17,273 nucleotides of DNA, taken from the NCBI GenBank assembly GCA_938009115.1, contig CALLHZ010000004.1, positions 1-17,273 on the forward strand. Direction: 5' to 3'. Every line of letters begins with the position of its first letter. Position 1 is the stretch's first letter. A program made the translations under genes and the position numbers. This document shows positions 1-7,274 of the stretch, piece after piece. Below the pieces are notes generated by a model that worked only from the letters and a program-made list of their open reading frames with translations, ran no database searches and was not told the origin of the DNA. This DNA is from an uncultured Clostridia bacterium (GTDB lineage: Bacteria; Bacillota; Clostridia; Peptostreptococcales; Anaerovoracaceae).

Positions 1-653
1 CGCTGATGACCTGTACAGGAAAAACCCTGGACGAAAATCTGTCGGGAGTTCGAAACATGGATCCCGAAGTGATCCGGCCCATCGAGGAACCTTTCTCGCC
101 CTACGGAGGGATCGCTGTGCTCAAGGGAACGCTGGCCCCCATGGGCTGCGTCGTGAAACAATCGGCCGTAGACCCCGCCATGCGTGTCCATCAGGGCCCA
201 GCCCGGGTGTTCAACTGCGAAGAAGAAGCGATCGAAGCGATCTACGCCCGCAGCATCCGCCCCGGCGATGTCGTTGTGATTCGATATGAAGGACCCAAAG
301 GCGGGCCGGGCATGCGGGAAATGCTTAATCCTACTTCTGCCATTGCCGGTATGGGGCTGGACAAAGAAGTGGCGCTGATCACGGACGGGCGGTTTTCCGG
401 CGCTACCCGGGGCGCTTCCATCGGCCACGTATGCCCTGAAGCTGCCCAAGGCGGACCCATTGCCCTGGTCTGCGAAGGAGATATCATATCCATCGATATT
501 CCTGCATGCCGCATCGATCTGCTGGTGGAGAGCACAGTCTTAGAGAAACGGCGGGCTGCCTGGATCTGTCCGGAACCGCCAATCAAAACCGGGTACATTG
601 CCCGCTATGCAAAGCTGGTGACCGACGCCGCCAGAGGCGCGGTTCTGGAATAA
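1..653 (+). CDS. ilvD: Dihydroxy-acid dehydratase, C-terminal part (5' end outside window)
   Basis: This is the 3' end of a gene entering from the left; the frame is open from base 3 and stops with TAA at 651-653. About 216 residues are visible of a family normally near 550-570. IlvD dehydrates 2,3-dihydroxy-acids to 2-keto-acids in the cytoplasmic valine, leucine and isoleucine pathway, using an Fe-S cluster. Visible family marks are the GPKGGPGMREM segment (from about 292) and the second IlvD/Edd signature, ITDGRFSG at 378-401, whose serine is the proposed catalytic base, followed by a GHVCPEA stretch and GGPIA. The tail ARYAKLVTDAARGAVLE resembles IlvD more than Edd (6-phosphogluconate dehydratase) or sugar-acid dehydratases of the same superfamily, so IlvD is preferred but not proven. 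No clear terminator follows; secG starts 67 bases later behind its own promoter. Confidence 0.9.
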   Translation, partial: LMTCTGKTLDENLSGVRNMDPEVIRPIEEPFSPYGGIAVLKGTLAPMGCVVKQSAVDPAMRVHQGPARVFNCEEEAIEAIYARSIRPGDVVVIRYEGPKGGPGMREMLNPTSAIAGMGLDKEVALITDGRFSGATRGASIGHVCPEAAQGGPIALVCEGDIISIDIPACRIDLLVESTVLEKRRAAWICPEPPIKTGYIARYAKLVTDAARGAVLE

Positions 654-660
654 AATCCTG

Positions 661-689
661 TTGCCATCCCCTCCGCTATGTGCTAAAAT
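661..689 (+). promoter_or_regulatory. Sigma-A-type promoter of secG
   Basis: TTGCCA (661-666) and TAAAAT (684-689) are separated by exactly 17 bases, and a TG one base upstream of the -10 (681-682) makes it an extended -10. It begins 7 bases after the ilvD stop and lies 31 bases before the secG start, so secG can be transcribed independently of ilvD. The call rests on the consensus match alone. Confidence 0.75.
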
Positions 690-720
690 ACAATAGTTAT
701 TTTAGCAAGGAGGTACAGAA

Positions 721-951
721 ATGAAAACATTTCTGATGGTTTTGCTGGGTATTGCATGTTTGGTGCTGATTGCCAGCATTCTGTTTCAGCATGGAAACAG
801 TGCAGGATTGTCCGGTTCCATAGGCGGAGGCGCCGAGCAGTTGTTCGGCAAGAAAAAGAGCAAGGGCTACGAGGCGATCCTGAGTAAAATTACTGTGGCC
901 GGCGCAGTGGTGTTCATTATCTGCACCCTGGTTTTGGTGACCTTGGAGTAG
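721..951 (+). CDS. secG: Preprotein translocase subunit SecG
   Basis: A 76-residue membrane protein that fits SecG, the small accessory subunit of the SecYEG channel exporting proteins across the cytoplasmic membrane. Two hydrophobic helices (about residues 3-22 and 53-73) flank a Gly/Ser-rich, then basic loop. That loop carries the pattern typical of SecG: LFQHGNSAGLSGSIGGGAEQ followed by LFGKKKSKG. The length is usual for Gram-positive SecG. The ATG is preceded by AAGGAGG at 707-713 with 7 bases of spacing, and by a good promoter. The following hairpin at 1009-1042 probably ends this short transcript before hppA. Confidence 0.95.
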   Translation: MKTFLMVLLGIACLVLIASILFQHGNSAGLSGSIGGGAEQLFGKKKSKGYEAILSKITVAGAVVFIICTLVLVTLE

Positions 952-1008
952 TATCGTCCGGGAGCCCGGTCTGCGGCCGGGCCCGGGCATGAATATGTTT
1001 GCCAAGTC

Positions 1009-1047
1009 GTAAGAGGTCTGCCGGAATGCAGCACCTCTTTACCTTTT
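1009..1047 (+). terminator. Probable terminator after secG
   Basis: GTAAGAGGT (1009-1017) pairs with ACCTCTTTAC (1033-1042) with one bulged base, and the stem extends inward through CTGC/GCAG around a small loop. The sequence then reads CTTTTATATT. The T-tract is short, so termination may be partial. A GC-rich hairpin (GCCCGG 964-969 with CCGGGC 977-982) lies just upstream without a T-tract. I see no convincing separate hppA promoter, so some read-through from secG is possible. Confidence 0.5.
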
Positions 1048-1094
1048 ATATTATTGTTGTTCTCACTAATCAATCTAAAGGAGGATGCAGATCA

Positions 1095-3128
1095 ATGAAC
1101 GACATATTATTATTCACGGCGCCGGCAGTGGGGGTATTGTCCCTGCTTGTGGCGTTTTTTCTGGCCAAATGGGTAGGTTCTGTAGATCCGGGAACGGACC
1201 GGATGAAGGAGATCGCCGGCTTCATTCACGAGGGAGCCATGGCCTTTTTGAAAAGGGAGTACAAGACGATGGTTATAGTGGTCATCGTCCTGACAGCTGT
1301 TTTGGCGATTTTTATCGATCCCGTTACGGCGATCCTGTACGTCATCGGCTCGCTGTTTTCCGTTCTGGCCGGCTATTTCGGGATGCAGGTCGCAACGAAA
1401 GGCAATGTGCGCACAGCCAATGCCGCAAGAGAAGGGGGCATGAACAAAGCCTTGAAAGTCGCTTTCCGCAGCGGCGCTGTCATGGGGCTTTGCGTCGTGG
1501 GGCTTGGCCTTCTGGGCATCGGCGCTTCCTTCGCCATCATGGGCGTGGCTACCTCTGCCCAGTGCATCACGGGCTTCGGCCTTGGCGCCTCATCCATGGC
1601 GCTGTTCGGCCGGGTCGGCGGCGGCATCTATACCAAGGCCGCTGACGTGGGCGCGGACCTGGTGGGAAAGGTCGAGGCGGGCATCCCCGAAGACGACCCC
1701 AGAAATCCTGCCGTCATTGCGGACAATGTGGGCGACAATGTGGGCGATGTGGCCGGCATGGGTTCCGATCTGTTTGAGTCCTACGTGGGTTCGATCATTT
1801 CTGCCATTACCCTGGCGGTGATCATTCCCACGATCAACCCTCTCATCGGTGAATCTTTTACATTGGATCCTCTCACCGGTTCCATCTTCCCGCTCATCCT
1901 TTCCGCCGTGGGCATTCTTGCGTCCATCGTCGGCATTATGTTTGTGAAGGGCGATGAGAATTCTAATCCGGCAAAGGCGCTCAACATGGGCACGTATCTT
2001 TCCGCGATCCTGGTGATCGGTGTGTCTCTGTTCCTCAGTAAATCGTTTTTCGGTAATTTCAATGCCGCCATCGCAACGATTTCCGGTCTCGTCGTGGGCA
2101 CTGCCATCGGCAAGATCACGGAAATCTATACATCGGCGGACTACAGATATGTCAAAAAAATAGCCGAGCAATCCCAGACCGGCGCTGCCACGACGATCAT
2201 CAGCGGCCTGGGTGTCGGTATGCTTTCCACTGTATACCCCATTATCATCATCGCCGTGGGGATCCTGCTGGCGAACGCGGCCGCCGGCCTTTACGGCATC
2301 GCGCTGGCTGCTGTTGGAATGCTCTCGACCGCGGGCATGACGATTGCCGTCGATGCTTACGGTCCTGTTTCGGACAATGCCGGCGGTATCGCCGAAATGT
2401 CGGAGCTTCCTCACGATGTACGCAAGATCACTGATACGCTGGACTCTGTGGGCAACACGACGGCTGCTATCGGCAAAGGCTTTGCCATCGGCTCCGCCGC
2501 CCTTACGGCGCTGGCGTTGTTTGCTTCCTACTCCCAGGTCGTGGGCTTGTCTGCCATCGATCTGCTGGATCCCTTTGTCATCGCAGGCCTGTTCATCGGC
2601 GCTATGCTGCCGTTCATGTTCTCTGCATTGACCATGAATTCCGTTGGAAAAGCTGCCAATCAGATGATCGAAGAGGTGCGCAGACAATTCCGCGAAGATT
2701 CCGGCATCATGGCCGGTACTTCCAAGCCGGATTATGCCAGATGCGTTGACATTTCCACCGGGGCAGCCCTGAAGGAAATGATCGTGCCGGGCCTGATGGC
2801 TGTGATCGCGCCGTTGGCCGTTGGCATCATCATGGGGCCTGCCGCGCTGGGCGGCATGCTGGCCGGCGCAGTGGCTGCCGGTGTTCTGCTGGCCATCATG
2901 ATGGCCAATGCAGGCGGCGCTTGGGATAATGCCAAGAAATACATTGAAGGCGGCGCTTACGGCGGAAAAGGGAGCGAGACCCATAAAGCTGCTGTTGTGG
3001 GCGATACTGTAGGCGATCCGTTCAAGGACACTTCCGGACCTTCGATCAATATCCTCATTAAACTGATGACCATTGTCGCAGTCGTCTTTGCCCCGCTGTT
3101 TGTTTCGATCGGGGGACTGATCCTGTAA
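1095..3128 (+). CDS. hppA: Membrane-bound pyrophosphatase, K+-dependent, probably Na+-pumping
   Basis: A 677-residue multi-pass membrane protein that hydrolyses pyrophosphate and pumps Na+ or H+ outward. I chose the ATG at 1095 because AAAGGAGG (1078-1085) lies just upstream; an in-frame ATG at 999 would add 32 unrelated residues. The pyrophosphate-binding region is clear: DVGADLVGKVE, then IPEDDPRNP and ADNVGDNVGDVAGMGSD. The K+-dependence pair is Ala457 and Gly460 in GNTTAAIGKG, where K+-independent enzymes have Lys and Thr. Asp225 and Glu228 in SDLFESY match Asp243/Glu246 of the Thermotoga maritima Na+-pump; plant H+-pumps carry the gating Glu one helix turn later. Na+ transport is thus an inference; some bacterial H+ or dual Na+/H+ enzymes also keep this Glu. 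It stands as a single gene, ended by a strong terminator. Confidence 0.96.
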   Translation: MNDILLFTAPAVGVLSLLVAFFLAKWVGSVDPGTDRMKEIAGFIHEGAMAFLKREYKTMVIVVIVLTAVLAIFIDPVTAILYVIGSLFSVLAGYFGMQVATKGNVRTANAAREGGMNKALKVAFRSGAVMGLCVVGLGLLGIGASFAIMGVATSAQCITGFGLGASSMALFGRVGGGIYTKAADVGADLVGKVEAGIPEDDPRNPAVIADNVGDNVGDVAGMGSDLFESYVGSIISAITLAVIIPTINPLIGESFTLDPLTGSIFPLILSAVGILASIVGIMFVKGDENSNPAKALNMGTYLSAILVIGVSLFLSKSFFGNFNAAIATISGLVVGTAIGKITEIYTSADYRYVKKIAEQSQTGAATTIISGLGVGMLSTVYPIIIIAVGILLANAAAGLYGIALAAVGMLSTAGMTIAVDAYGPVSDNAGGIAEMSELPHDVRKITDTLDSVGNTTAAIGKGFAIGSAALTALALFASYSQVVGLSAIDLLDPFVIAGLFIGAMLPFMFSALTMNSVGKAANQMIEEVRRQFREDSGIMAGTSKPDYARCVDISTGAALKEMIVPGLMAVIAPLAVGIIMGPAALGGMLAGAVAAGVLLAIMMANAGGAWDNAKKYIEGGAYGGKGSETHKAAVVGDTVGDPFKDTSGPSINILIKLMTIVAVVFAPLFVSIGGLIL

Positions 3129-3148
3129 TATATATAGGGATCCTGCAG

Positions 3149-3185
3149 CCCGCCGGAGAGCATCTTTGCTCCGGCGGGTTTTATT
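3149..3185 (+). terminator. Rho-independent terminator of hppA
   Basis: CCCGCCGGAG (3149-3158) pairs perfectly with CTCCGGCGGG (3169-3178) around a 10-base loop and is followed by TTTTATT. It lies 20 bases after the hppA stop. Confidence 0.9.
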
Positions 3186-3210
3186 GTCCGAGCGCTTCTG
3201 CGCCGGGCGC

Positions 3211-3239
3211 TGGACTTTTTGCAAAAAAAACAGTACAAT
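3211..3239 (+). promoter_or_regulatory. Promoter of the ADP-ribosylglycohydrolase gene
   Basis: TGGACT (3211-3216, 4 of 6 matches to the -35 consensus) is 17 bases from TACAAT (3234-3239). The spacer holds an A-tract (3223-3230). It lies between the hppA terminator and the next start codon at 3280, giving a leader of about 35 bases. Confidence 0.65.
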
Positions 3240-3279
3240 AAAGTAGGAAATTGCAGATTCGGAACGTTAGGAGAGTGCT

Positions 3280-4053
3280 ATGTTTGGGGCGATCATAGGT
3301 GATATCGTTGGATCGGTGTACGAATTCAACAACGTAAAGAGCAAGGACTTCCCCTTTTGGAAGAAGAACAGCCACTTTACGGATGATACCGTGATGACCT
3401 GCGCGGTGTGTGCCGCTTTGCGAGAATATAAAAAAGACAAGTCAAAGGATGTGCACGTCCTTCTGGTTGAGTATATGAGGGAAATCGGCAGAGAATATCC
3501 TGTATGCGGATACGGAGCCCGTTTCAATCAGTGGCTGATATCAGAGGATCCCAAGCCTTATAACAGCTATGGAAACGGTTCTGCCATGCGCGTATCCGCT
3601 GCCGCATGGCTGGCGGACAGCTTGTCCGAAGCCAAGGAGCTTGCAGTATATTCAGCAGAGGTGACTCATAATCACGCTGAGGGGATCAAAGGGGCCGTGG
3701 CTGTAGCGGAAGCCATCTACATGGCGCGTCAGAAGTGTACGAAAGAGCAGATCCGAAAGCATCTGTCCCAGTATTATGACCTGAGTTTTACCTTGGATCA
3801 GATCCGCCCGGATTATCAGTTCGACGAGACTTGCCAAGGGAGCGTTCCCCAGGCGATCGCCGCTTTTCTTGAGGGAACAGATTTTGAAGACGTGATCCGC
3901 AATGCCATCTCCATCGGTGGAGACAGCGATACGATCGCTGCCATTGCGGGCAGCATCGCCGAAGCCTTTTACGGTGTTCCGGCCCGCTTCAAGGCAAGGG
4001 CGCTGAATGTCTTGGATCCACTGCTCAAAAAAGCGCTGGGCATTATGGACTGA
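3280..4053 (+). CDS. ADP-ribosylglycohydrolase family protein (DraG/ARH fold)
   Basis: A 257-residue soluble protein of the ADP-ribosylglycohydrolase family, whose members remove ADP-ribose from proteins, nucleic acids or small molecules using a two-metal site. The motifs occur in the expected order: GDIVGS (7-12), FTDDT (33-37, metal-binding Asp35/Asp36), YGNGSAMR (97-104), THNH (129-132) and the C-terminal GGDSDTIAAIAG (213-224, metal-binding Asp215 and Asp217). The metal site therefore looks complete and active. Length is typical of short bacterial members. The ATG has AGGAG at 3269-3273 with 6 bases of spacing and its own promoter. The substrate is unknown: no partner ADP-ribosyltransferase is visible nearby, so neither a DraT/DraG-type switch nor a toxin immunity role can be claimed. 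The membrane protein gene that follows is probably co-transcribed. Confidence 0.9.
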   Translation: MFGAIIGDIVGSVYEFNNVKSKDFPFWKKNSHFTDDTVMTCAVCAALREYKKDKSKDVHVLLVEYMREIGREYPVCGYGARFNQWLISEDPKPYNSYGNGSAMRVSAAAWLADSLSEAKELAVYSAEVTHNHAEGIKGAVAVAEAIYMARQKCTKEQIRKHLSQYYDLSFTLDQIRPDYQFDETCQGSVPQAIAAFLEGTDFEDVIRNAISIGGDSDTIAAIAGSIAEAFYGVPARFKARALNVLDPLLKKALGIMD

Positions 4054-4090
4054 GCAGTCATCGATGCGGCTGCTTTCCCGTAGGGATCAT

Positions 4091-4095
4091 GGAGG
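4091..4095 (+). promoter_or_regulatory. Ribosome binding site that selects a TTG start
   Basis: GGAGG at 4091-4095 lies 4 bases before an in-frame TTG at 4100. The in-frame ATG at 4064 and another at 4007 (inside the preceding gene) have no comparable site. The spacing is a little short, so this is a moderate preference. Confidence 0.5.
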
Positions 4096-4099
4096 ATTA

Positions 4100-4723
4100 T
4101 TGACGACGGCACGTCATGCCGCAGCAGGGTTGGGTGCGATGGCATTTTTCATTGCGCTTGGCCTTGCTTTTGTGTTATTGTTCCGCCCATTCTACCTTTT
4201 CGAAATGGATCACCTGAATATTGTGGGGATGTCCGGTTTTTCCAGAGAAGAGATCCTTACCAATTATGATGCGCTCATTCGATGGTGTATGCCTTGGGTC
4301 CGTTCCTCGTTTTCGCTGCCGACCTTTTCTTTTTCCTCTGGGGCCGCTTATCATTTTGAACAGGTCAAAACGGTGTTTCGTATCGTCTTTATCCTGGGCG
4401 CCGCCGGCGGCTTGGCGCTCATGCTCCTGCTGCGCTCCGGACTCCGGGCCGATCGTTCCAAAGGGCTTCGCACAGCCGGCCTGACGATGCTGACGGTGCC
4501 GTCTCTCCTCGGAATTTTCGCGGCGTCGGATTTCAATCGCGCTTTTGTTCTTTTCCACGAAGTGGTCTTTCGGAATGACTACTGGATTTTTGACGAAACC
4601 ACGGATCCTGTGATCCTGATCCTGCCTGAAATTTATTTTATGCACTGTTTTGCGGTGATCCTGGCGTTTGTCGGAGGCGGGGCTTTTCTTCTGTTGCGGC
4701 TTGGAAGAAGAAGGGATTTGTGA
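4100..4723 (+). CDS. DUF1461/TIGR01906-type integral membrane protein
   Basis: A membrane protein of about 207 residues from the TTG start (219 from the ATG at 4064). It has four predicted helices, near residues 10-29, 92-112, 124-142 and 182-202. The loops carry motifs I associate with the uncharacterised DUF1461 / TIGR01906 family of Gram-positive bacteria: LFRPFY after helix 1, then NYDALI, SLPTFSFSSGAAYHFEQVK before helix 2, and late FHEVVFRNDYWIFDE, TDPVILILPEIYF and MHC. The conserved polar loop between helices 3 and 4 probably faces one side of the membrane. No function is known for the family. The gene follows the ADP-ribosylglycohydrolase gene by 46 bases without a promoter I can see, so they may share a transcript. 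Family assignment is from remembered motifs and the start is uncertain. Confidence 0.78.
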   Translation: MTTARHAAAGLGAMAFFIALGLAFVLLFRPFYLFEMDHLNIVGMSGFSREEILTNYDALIRWCMPWVRSSFSLPTFSFSSGAAYHFEQVKTVFRIVFILGAAGGLALMLLLRSGLRADRSKGLRTAGLTMLTVPSLLGIFAASDFNRAFVLFHEVVFRNDYWIFDETTDPVILILPEIYFMHCFAVILAFVGGGAFLLLRLGRRRDL

Positions 4724-4799
4724 TAATCTTAAATAAGTATGTGTCGTATGTTTTCGCATAGAATCAATATTTCACCACGAAACCTTTAGGAGGATTCCC

Positions 4800-6455
4800 A
4801 TGAACAAAAACATTGAGGACAGGATCTATACACTGCTGAAAGAGATGGTGGCGGTGGACAGCGTCAGTTATTCGGATAAAGAATGTGCGATGTCGGAATA
4901 TGTTCACGCAGCCTTCGCCCGGATCCCTTATTTCAAAAGCCATCCGGATCAATTCGGACTTCACCCTATTCCCAACGATCCTTTCGGCCGAACGGTTCCC
5001 TATGGGCTGATTCTGGGCAATTCGTCCAACACTGTCGTATCCATGGGGCATACCGATGTCGTCAGCACAGAAAGCTATGGCGAACTGGCCGAGCAGGCCT
5101 TCAGGATCGGGGATGAACTTGAAAAGGCCCTTGCGAAAAAAGACTTGTCTCCGGAAGCCCGGGTCGAACTGGAATCCGGCGAATGGATCTGGGGGCGGGG
5201 CGTAGCCGACATGAAGGGCGGCGTGGCCATGCATTTGGCTCTATTTGAAGAATATGCCGCTCTTGCCGAAAAGGGTGAACTGCCTGGCAATCTTCTCATG
5301 ATCACAGTGCCGGACGAAGAATCTTATTCCGCAGGGATGCGGGCGGCGGCCGGGCTGATCCTCCAACTGAAAAACCGTTATGGTTTGGACCTGAAAATGG
5401 TCGTGGACCCCGAACCCACCAACGAGCGAAACGGCGCGCAGGTCATGTCGATCGGATCTGTCGGAAAGGTCATGCCCGTTGTGATGGTCCAGGGTGTCAC
5501 CGCTCATGTGGGCCACTGCTTCGACGGTATCACGCCGCTTGGCATTCTGGCAGAAATCTATCAAAAAACCAATATTTCCCTGGAATTTTCGGACCGTTAC
5601 AAAGACGAGGCCACGGTGCCGCCCACATGGACGTATATGAGGGACATGAAGGAGCTCTATGACGTCTCGATTCCTTACCGGGCTGCCGGTTATTTTACTG
5701 CCCTGACCTTTGATACCACGCCCCAGCAGATCATGGAAAAGCTTCGCAGGATCGCCGGGGAGGCCTTGGAGCACAGCGTCAAAGAACTGGACGGCGTCTA
5801 TCAGGAGTATAAAAAGAGAGACAAATTCGCAGAAAAAGACAAGATCGAATACAAGACCGCTGTCTACGCCTTCGAGGAACTGGTCGGCGAACTGAAGGCC
5901 AGGGATTCCGCAGGCTTTGACGCATACTATGCCGGCGTGTACAAGGCAGTGGGGCAGAGGGTCCTTGATGGTGAACTGAATTTCCCCGCCGCCACGCTCA
6001 AGCTGATGGAGGCTGTGCTGAAATATGCAGAGATCAAGCATCCCGTTGTTCTGATCGGCTTTGCGCCGCCTTACTATCTGCCGATCCACAGCGATCTGAT
6101 CAAAGGAAAAGAGGATACCGGAAGCAAAGCTTATGCAGTAGTCAAGAAGGCTGCAGAGACCGGGTTCGGACAGAAAATGGACTACGAAAACTATTTTATG
6201 GGCATTTCTGACGCAAGCTATTGCGGGATCGACCATCCCTTCGATTACACGAAATTCTCGGCCAATACGCCCATGTGGGGCGAGCTTTACGAGCTCGATT
6301 TCAAAGCCATGGAAGAAATCGGCATACCCGCGGTCATTTACGGGCCTATCGGCAAAGAGTACCACCAGTGGACGGAACGCGTGAACAAGAAGAGCTTGTT
6401 CGAGGTCGTTCCTGCCGTGACTCGCCAATTATTCGATTATCTCTGGAAACTGTAA
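4800..6455 (+). CDS. RocB-like M20 family metallopeptidase
   Basis: A 551-residue cytoplasmic M20/M28-superfamily protein; the length and the long insert match the RocB group (named after a Bacillus arginine-utilisation gene) rather than the usual 400-residue M20 peptidases. Metal and catalytic residues are in order: His84 in GHTDVV, Asp137 in GVADMKGG, Glu173/Glu174 in PDEES, Asp203 in VDPEPT, and His522 in EYHQWTER. The family hydrolyses amide bonds of short peptides or acylated amino acids, but RocB's own substrate is not established, so I give no symbol. No signal peptide is visible. GGAGG at 4789-4793 serves the ATG. It opens a packed set of six genes; mscS follows after 10 bases. I found no strong promoter in the 76 bases upstream. 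Confidence 0.88.
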   Translation: MNKNIEDRIYTLLKEMVAVDSVSYSDKECAMSEYVHAAFARIPYFKSHPDQFGLHPIPNDPFGRTVPYGLILGNSSNTVVSMGHTDVVSTESYGELAEQAFRIGDELEKALAKKDLSPEARVELESGEWIWGRGVADMKGGVAMHLALFEEYAALAEKGELPGNLLMITVPDEESYSAGMRAAAGLILQLKNRYGLDLKMVVDPEPTNERNGAQVMSIGSVGKVMPVVMVQGVTAHVGHCFDGITPLGILAEIYQKTNISLEFSDRYKDEATVPPTWTYMRDMKELYDVSIPYRAAGYFTALTFDTTPQQIMEKLRRIAGEALEHSVKELDGVYQEYKKRDKFAEKDKIEYKTAVYAFEELVGELKARDSAGFDAYYAGVYKAVGQRVLDGELNFPAATLKLMEAVLKYAEIKHPVVLIGFAPPYYLPIHSDLIKGKEDTGSKAYAVVKKAAETGFGQKMDYENYFMGISDASYCGIDHPFDYTKFSANTPMWGELYELDFKAMEEIGIPAVIYGPIGKEYHQWTERVNKKSLFEVVPAVTRQLFDYLWKL

Positions 6456-6465
6456 AGGAAAATCA

Positions 6466-7272
6466 ATGACATTCTTTGACAAAAGTACAATTGCACAGCT
6501 GACAGACAAAGCGTTTGTGGTTCTTCTGATCCTGGCTGCCGGTATTTTTGTGATCCAGGTTACGATGCGTGTCTTCTCCCGGTTTATGAAGAAGACACGC
6601 ATCGACCCCATGTTCCATAAATTTTTCAGAAATATTCTGAAAGTCGTTCTGTGGTCGATCCTGCTCATTACGCTTTTGGATTATATGGGCATCGAGGCCA
6701 CCACGTTTCTCACCGTCTTCGCCGCTGCCGGCGCCGCTGTAGCTCTTGCGCTGAAAGACAGTCTCGGAAATTTTGCCGGCGGCATCCTGATCATGTTCAC
6801 AAAGTCTTTCACGAAAGGAGACTATGTGGAGTGCTGCGGCGTCTCCGGTATGATCGACAGCATCGATCTGCTGTACACCACGATCCTGACCATCGACAAT
6901 CAAGTGGTGACGGTTCCCAACGGGCAACTGACCAACAGCACGATCACCAATTACTCCAAACTGGAGAACAGGCGCCTGACAATGAACATCGCCATCGCCT
7001 ATGAGGCCGATATCGAGACGGCAAAGAAAGCCCTGCTGAACATGCTGGCAGAAGATCCGCGGATCCTTCCGGATCCGGTGCCCTACTGCGTAGTGGACAA
7101 CTATGGAGACAGTTCCGTCAATCTGATCCTTCGCGCCTGGTGCCGGACGTCGGAATTCTGGAACGTGAAGTGGGACAATATGAACAAAGTGAAAGATACG
7201 CTTCAGGAAGCCGGCGTCACCATTCCCTTCCCGCAGCTGGATATTCAAATCAAAAATGAAAGGCGGATATAG
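6466..7272 (+). CDS. MscS family mechanosensitive ion channel
   Basis: A 268-residue small-conductance mechanosensitive channel that releases solutes when the membrane is stretched by hypo-osmotic shock. Three helices are visible (about 17-33, 57-77 and 79-112). The last is the pore-lining TM3 with its Ala/Gly-rich pattern, AAAGAAVALALKDSLGNFAGG. It leads into the beta domain, which has KGDYVE, VSGMIDSIDLLYTTI, VPNGQL and ITNYS, followed by the C-terminal alpha/beta cage region. The length is close to E. coli MscS (286). The ATG is preceded by AAAGGAA (6454-6460), overlapping the stop of the peptidase gene, and the aldolase gene begins 2 bases after this gene's stop, so it is surely co-transcribed. 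Its place among catabolic genes may reflect osmotic load from accumulated metabolites, which is inference. Confidence 0.93.
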   Translation: MTFFDKSTIAQLTDKAFVVLLILAAGIFVIQVTMRVFSRFMKKTRIDPMFHKFFRNILKVVLWSILLITLLDYMGIEATTFLTVFAAAGAAVALALKDSLGNFAGGILIMFTKSFTKGDYVECCGVSGMIDSIDLLYTTILTIDNQVVTVPNGQLTNSTITNYSKLENRRLTMNIAIAYEADIETAKKALLNMLAEDPRILPDPVPYCVVDNYGDSSVNLILRAWCRTSEFWNVKWDNMNKVKDTLQEAGVTIPFPQLDIQIKNERRI

Positions 7273-7274
7273 CG

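Noticed and set aside
964..988. GC-rich hairpin after secG as a terminator or RNA gene
   Set aside because: The stem is only 6 bp and lacks a T-tract; the hairpin at 1009-1042 is the better terminator candidate, and no tRNA-like or known small RNA fold is visible.
1590..3224. Long open minus-strand frame (about 544 codons) opposite hppA
   Set aside because: It mirrors the hppA gene, is rich in Arg/His/Gln/Asp with no recognisable motif, and crosses the hppA terminator. The plus strand is a clear pyrophosphatase.
4724..4799. Promoter for the six-gene cluster
   Set aside because: TAGAAT (4759-4764) and TATGTT (4747-4752) could be -10 boxes, but neither has a credible -35 at 16-18 bases, so no promoter is called.
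5241..6428. Long open minus-strand frame opposite the RocB-like gene
   Set aside because: No family resemblance and no reasonable ribosome site; it is a by-product of codon usage on the plus strand, which carries intact M20 metal-binding motifs.
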